Shown piece by piece: positions 4,978-6,274 of a stretch of DNA of 6,274 bases. The stretch's first letter is position 1; each line of letters starts with the position of its first letter. A program made the position numbers and the translations under genes. Source of the stretch: Segatella copri (GTDB taxonomy: Bacteria > Bacteroidota > Bacteroidia > Bacteroidales > Bacteroidaceae). The stretch is taken from assembly GCF_019127135.1 (NCBI RefSeq), contig NZ_JAHOEA010000097.1:1-6274 (forward strand). The letters are read 5' to 3'. The notes under the pieces were generated by a model. The model saw only the letters and a program-made list of their open reading frames with translations, ran no database searches and was not told the origin of the DNA.

Positions 4978-6144
4978 TTATTCTTTCTTTAACTCGATTC
5001 TGAAGGTGGTTCCATGCCCAATTTCAGTACTTTTCACCCATATTTTACCATGATGATATTCTTCTACGATTCGCTTAGCTAGTGATAAACCTAAGCCCCA
5101 ACCTCGTTTTTTGGTTGTAAAACCAGGACGGAACACATTCTTCAAATCCTTCTTTCTAATACCATTTCCAGTATCTGAAACTTCTATAATAGCTTTATCA
5201 TCCGTCTCTTCCACATGGAGCGTAATCTGTCCACCTTTTGCTCCCATAGCATCAACAGCATTCTTCGATAAATTTTCTATCACCCATTCAAAGAGAGAAG
5301 CATTCATCTTAACAATAACATCCTGTTCAGGAATTTCCTTCACCATTTTGACATTCTTCGAAGTTCGACGATCCATGTAGTCTATAACATGATTCATCAC
5401 TTCGTTCAAACTGGCAGGAACTGGTTCTGGCAGGGCACCAATCTTTGAGAAACGGTCTGCTATCAGTTGTAAACGCTGAATATCCTTGTTCATTTCAGGA
5501 ATGAGTTCATCGTCGGGATAATTCATTTTCAGTATTTCAATCCAAGCCATCAGACTGGAAATAGGAGTACCCAACTGATGAGCAGTTTCTTTAGACAACC
5601 CCACCCACACCTTATTCTGTTCCGCTCTTTTGGAAGTAAGCAAAGCAAAGATGGCTATAACCACAAAGAGCATGACTACCCCCAACTGTATATAAGGATA
5701 AGCTGACAGACGCCGTATCATAAGGGATTCATCATAGCAAACCTGAATATAGTCATGCGTTGAATCATCTAATTCTATTTTAATATTCTTGCCTTGTTTC
5801 AAGAGCCGCTGACCGATGGCAGAAGCATAAGCCAGAGAATCAGCATAATCTTTCCCTTCCACATCAACGTTACGAAAAGTCTGAGCATGGTTTTCAGAAT
5901 CCATCACGATAACCGGAATGGAATTGTTTTCATTGATAACCTTCAATACCAAGTTCAAGTCAGTATTCTCATCTGCATTATTAAGCGTACGCATAGCTTC
6001 AGCCCAAACCGCCATACGGTTGCGTTCCTCTTCAGCTAAATCACGAACCAGAAAATGGGACACAACAAGAGAGGCGACAGCTATAAACACTGCCGCTATC
6101 ACCAGAAAAATCTTCACCTGTCGTATTCTATCGGTCCAAATCAT
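4978..6144 (-). CDS. Membrane sensor histidine kinase
   Basis: A 388-residue two-component sensor in the inner membrane. TM1 lies at about 11-33, a periplasmic sensor of some 115 residues follows, then TM2 at about 151-171. The dimerisation/phosphoacceptor helix carries ETAHQLGTPISSL with His189. The HATPase domain shows an N-box (NLSKNAVDAM, 291-300), a G1 box DTGNG (324-328), an F-box-like FRPGFTT and a G2 box GWGLGLSL (348-355), ending GHGTTFRIEL. All ATP-binding motifs are intact. The H-box HQLGTP differs from the common HELRTP but is a recognisable variant in Bacteroidota kinases. The reading frame stays open upstream, but the extra 25 codons would start at a TTG inside a terminator U-tract; the ATG at 6144 directly follows a -7 box and places TM1 properly. 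No response regulator lies in the window, so partner and signal are unknown. Confidence 0.93.
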   Translation of the reverse strand: MIWTDRIRQVKIFLVIAAVFIAVASLVVSHFLVRDLAEEERNRMAVWAEAMRTLNNADENTDLNLVLKVINENNSIPVIVMDSENHAQTFRNVDVEGKDYADSLAYASAIGQRLLKQGKNIKIELDDSTHDYIQVCYDESLMIRRLSAYPYIQLGVVMLFVVIAIFALLTSKRAEQNKVWVGLSKETAHQLGTPISSLMAWIEILKMNYPDDELIPEMNKDIQRLQLIADRFSKIGALPEPVPASLNEVMNHVIDYMDRRTSKNVKMVKEIPEQDVIVKMNASLFEWVIENLSKNAVDAMGAKGGQITLHVEETDDKAIIEVSDTGNGIRKKDLKNVFRPGFTTKKRGWGLGLSLAKRIVEEYHHGKIWVKSTEIGHGTTFRIELKKE

Positions 6145-6148
6145 GTTG

Positions 6149-6156
6149 CAAAGATA
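6149..6156 (-). promoter_or_regulatory. -7 promoter box of the histidine kinase, abutting its ATG
   Basis: The minus strand reads TATCTTTG followed by CAACATG, an exact TAnnTTTG match only 4 bases before the start codon. The transcription start normally lies a few bases past this box, so the mRNA should begin at or within about 4 bases of the ATG. The -33 element is unclear (GTGGA-like sequence about 20 bases upstream). Confidence 0.6.
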
Positions 6157-6180
6157 ATAAAAATCCGTGTAATCCACATC

Positions 6181-6209
6181 ATCTGCTGAAAAAAAAATCT
6201 TGAGCAGAT
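6181..6209. repeat. Inverted repeat upstream of the histidine-kinase promoter
   Basis: ATCTGCT (6181-6187) and AGCAGAT (6203-6209) are perfect 7-base arms around a 15-base, A-rich centre. It sits just upstream of the expected -33 region, between the tRNA-side terminator and the promoter, so it could bind a regulator. It may also be chance in an AT-rich spacer. Confidence 0.3.
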
Positions 6210-6252
6210 AAAAAAACAAAAAAGCCTCAGAAATCTTTCGAAATCTGAGGCT
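6210..6252 (-). terminator. Intrinsic terminator of the upstream RNA gene
   Basis: On the minus strand AGCCTCAGA (6252-6244) pairs perfectly with TCTGAGGCT (6231-6223), a 9-bp stem with a 12-base loop. It is followed at once by TTTTTTGTTTTTTT (6223-6210). Stem, GC content and U-tract are textbook. It ends transcription coming from the right edge and insulates the histidine-kinase promoter. Confidence 0.9.
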
Positions 6253-6264
6253 CTTGATAAAAGG

Positions 6265-6274
6265 AGGCGGCTAC
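6265..6274 (-). tRNA. 3' end of a tRNA gene, possibly tRNA-Cys (partial)
   Basis: The minus strand enters with GTAGCCGCCT, then CCTTTTATC and the terminator. AGCCGCC (6272-6266) fits the 3' strand of a 7-bp acceptor stem, with T (6265) as discriminator base. U73 is characteristic of tRNA-Cys, and Bacteroidales tRNA-Cys genes end in a similar ...GCCGCCT. CC follows but not CCA, consistent with post-transcriptional CCA addition. Only ten bases are visible, so identity is inferred. Confidence 0.4.

Noticed and set aside
6145..6219. A 25-codon N-terminal extension of the histidine kinase
   Set aside because: It would start at a TTG inside the U-tract of the terminator and cross the -7 promoter box; the ATG at 6144 fits the promoter and TM1.

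Overview
The window looks like chromosomal DNA of a Bacteroidota bacterium, most likely a Prevotella/Segatella-type member of the Bacteroidales. Three things support this. The gene order (YceD/DUF177 - rpmF - fabH - era - der) runs without plsX. Two upstream regions carry a TAnnTTTG-type -7 promoter box, which is specific to this phylum. Most genes lack Shine-Dalgarno sequences. The genus is an inference from protein flavour and repeat style, not proven.

Every protein gene is on the minus strand, so transcription runs from high to low coordinates. At the right edge (6265-6274) is the probable 3' end of a tRNA, perhaps tRNA-Cys, followed by a textbook intrinsic terminator (6210-6252). A sensor histidine kinase (4978-6144) then starts from its own promoter, which lies so close to the ATG that the mRNA would be almost leaderless. 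A second strong -7 box (4904-4911) begins the core operon: DUF177/YceD (4355-4873), rpmF for ribosomal protein bL32 (4140-4325) and fabH for 3-oxoacyl-ACP synthase III (3127-4140). The rpmF stop and fabH start share one base.

A long hairpin (3044-3090) and a weak promoter candidate separate fabH from era (2100-2981). Between era and der lies a 261-base spacer with two unusual parts. One is an array of 7-base units of the TTAGTGA/TCACTAA type, inverted and partly amplified as a 14-base dimer. The other is a compact block of about 130 bases with five predicted stem-loops, the last of which buries a perfect Shine-Dalgarno sequence ahead of der (525-1838). der is followed by a small lipoprotein gene (87-485) and a near-perfect hairpin at the left edge (2-42) that could be the operon terminator and/or part of an insertion-sequence end.

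Functionally the cluster joins ribosome production and GTPase-assisted ribosome assembly (bL32, YceD, Era, Der) with the first condensation step of fatty-acid synthesis (FabH). This is a widely conserved growth-linked grouping. The genes themselves are ordinary housekeeping genes; the interesting signals lie between them, above all in the der leader.
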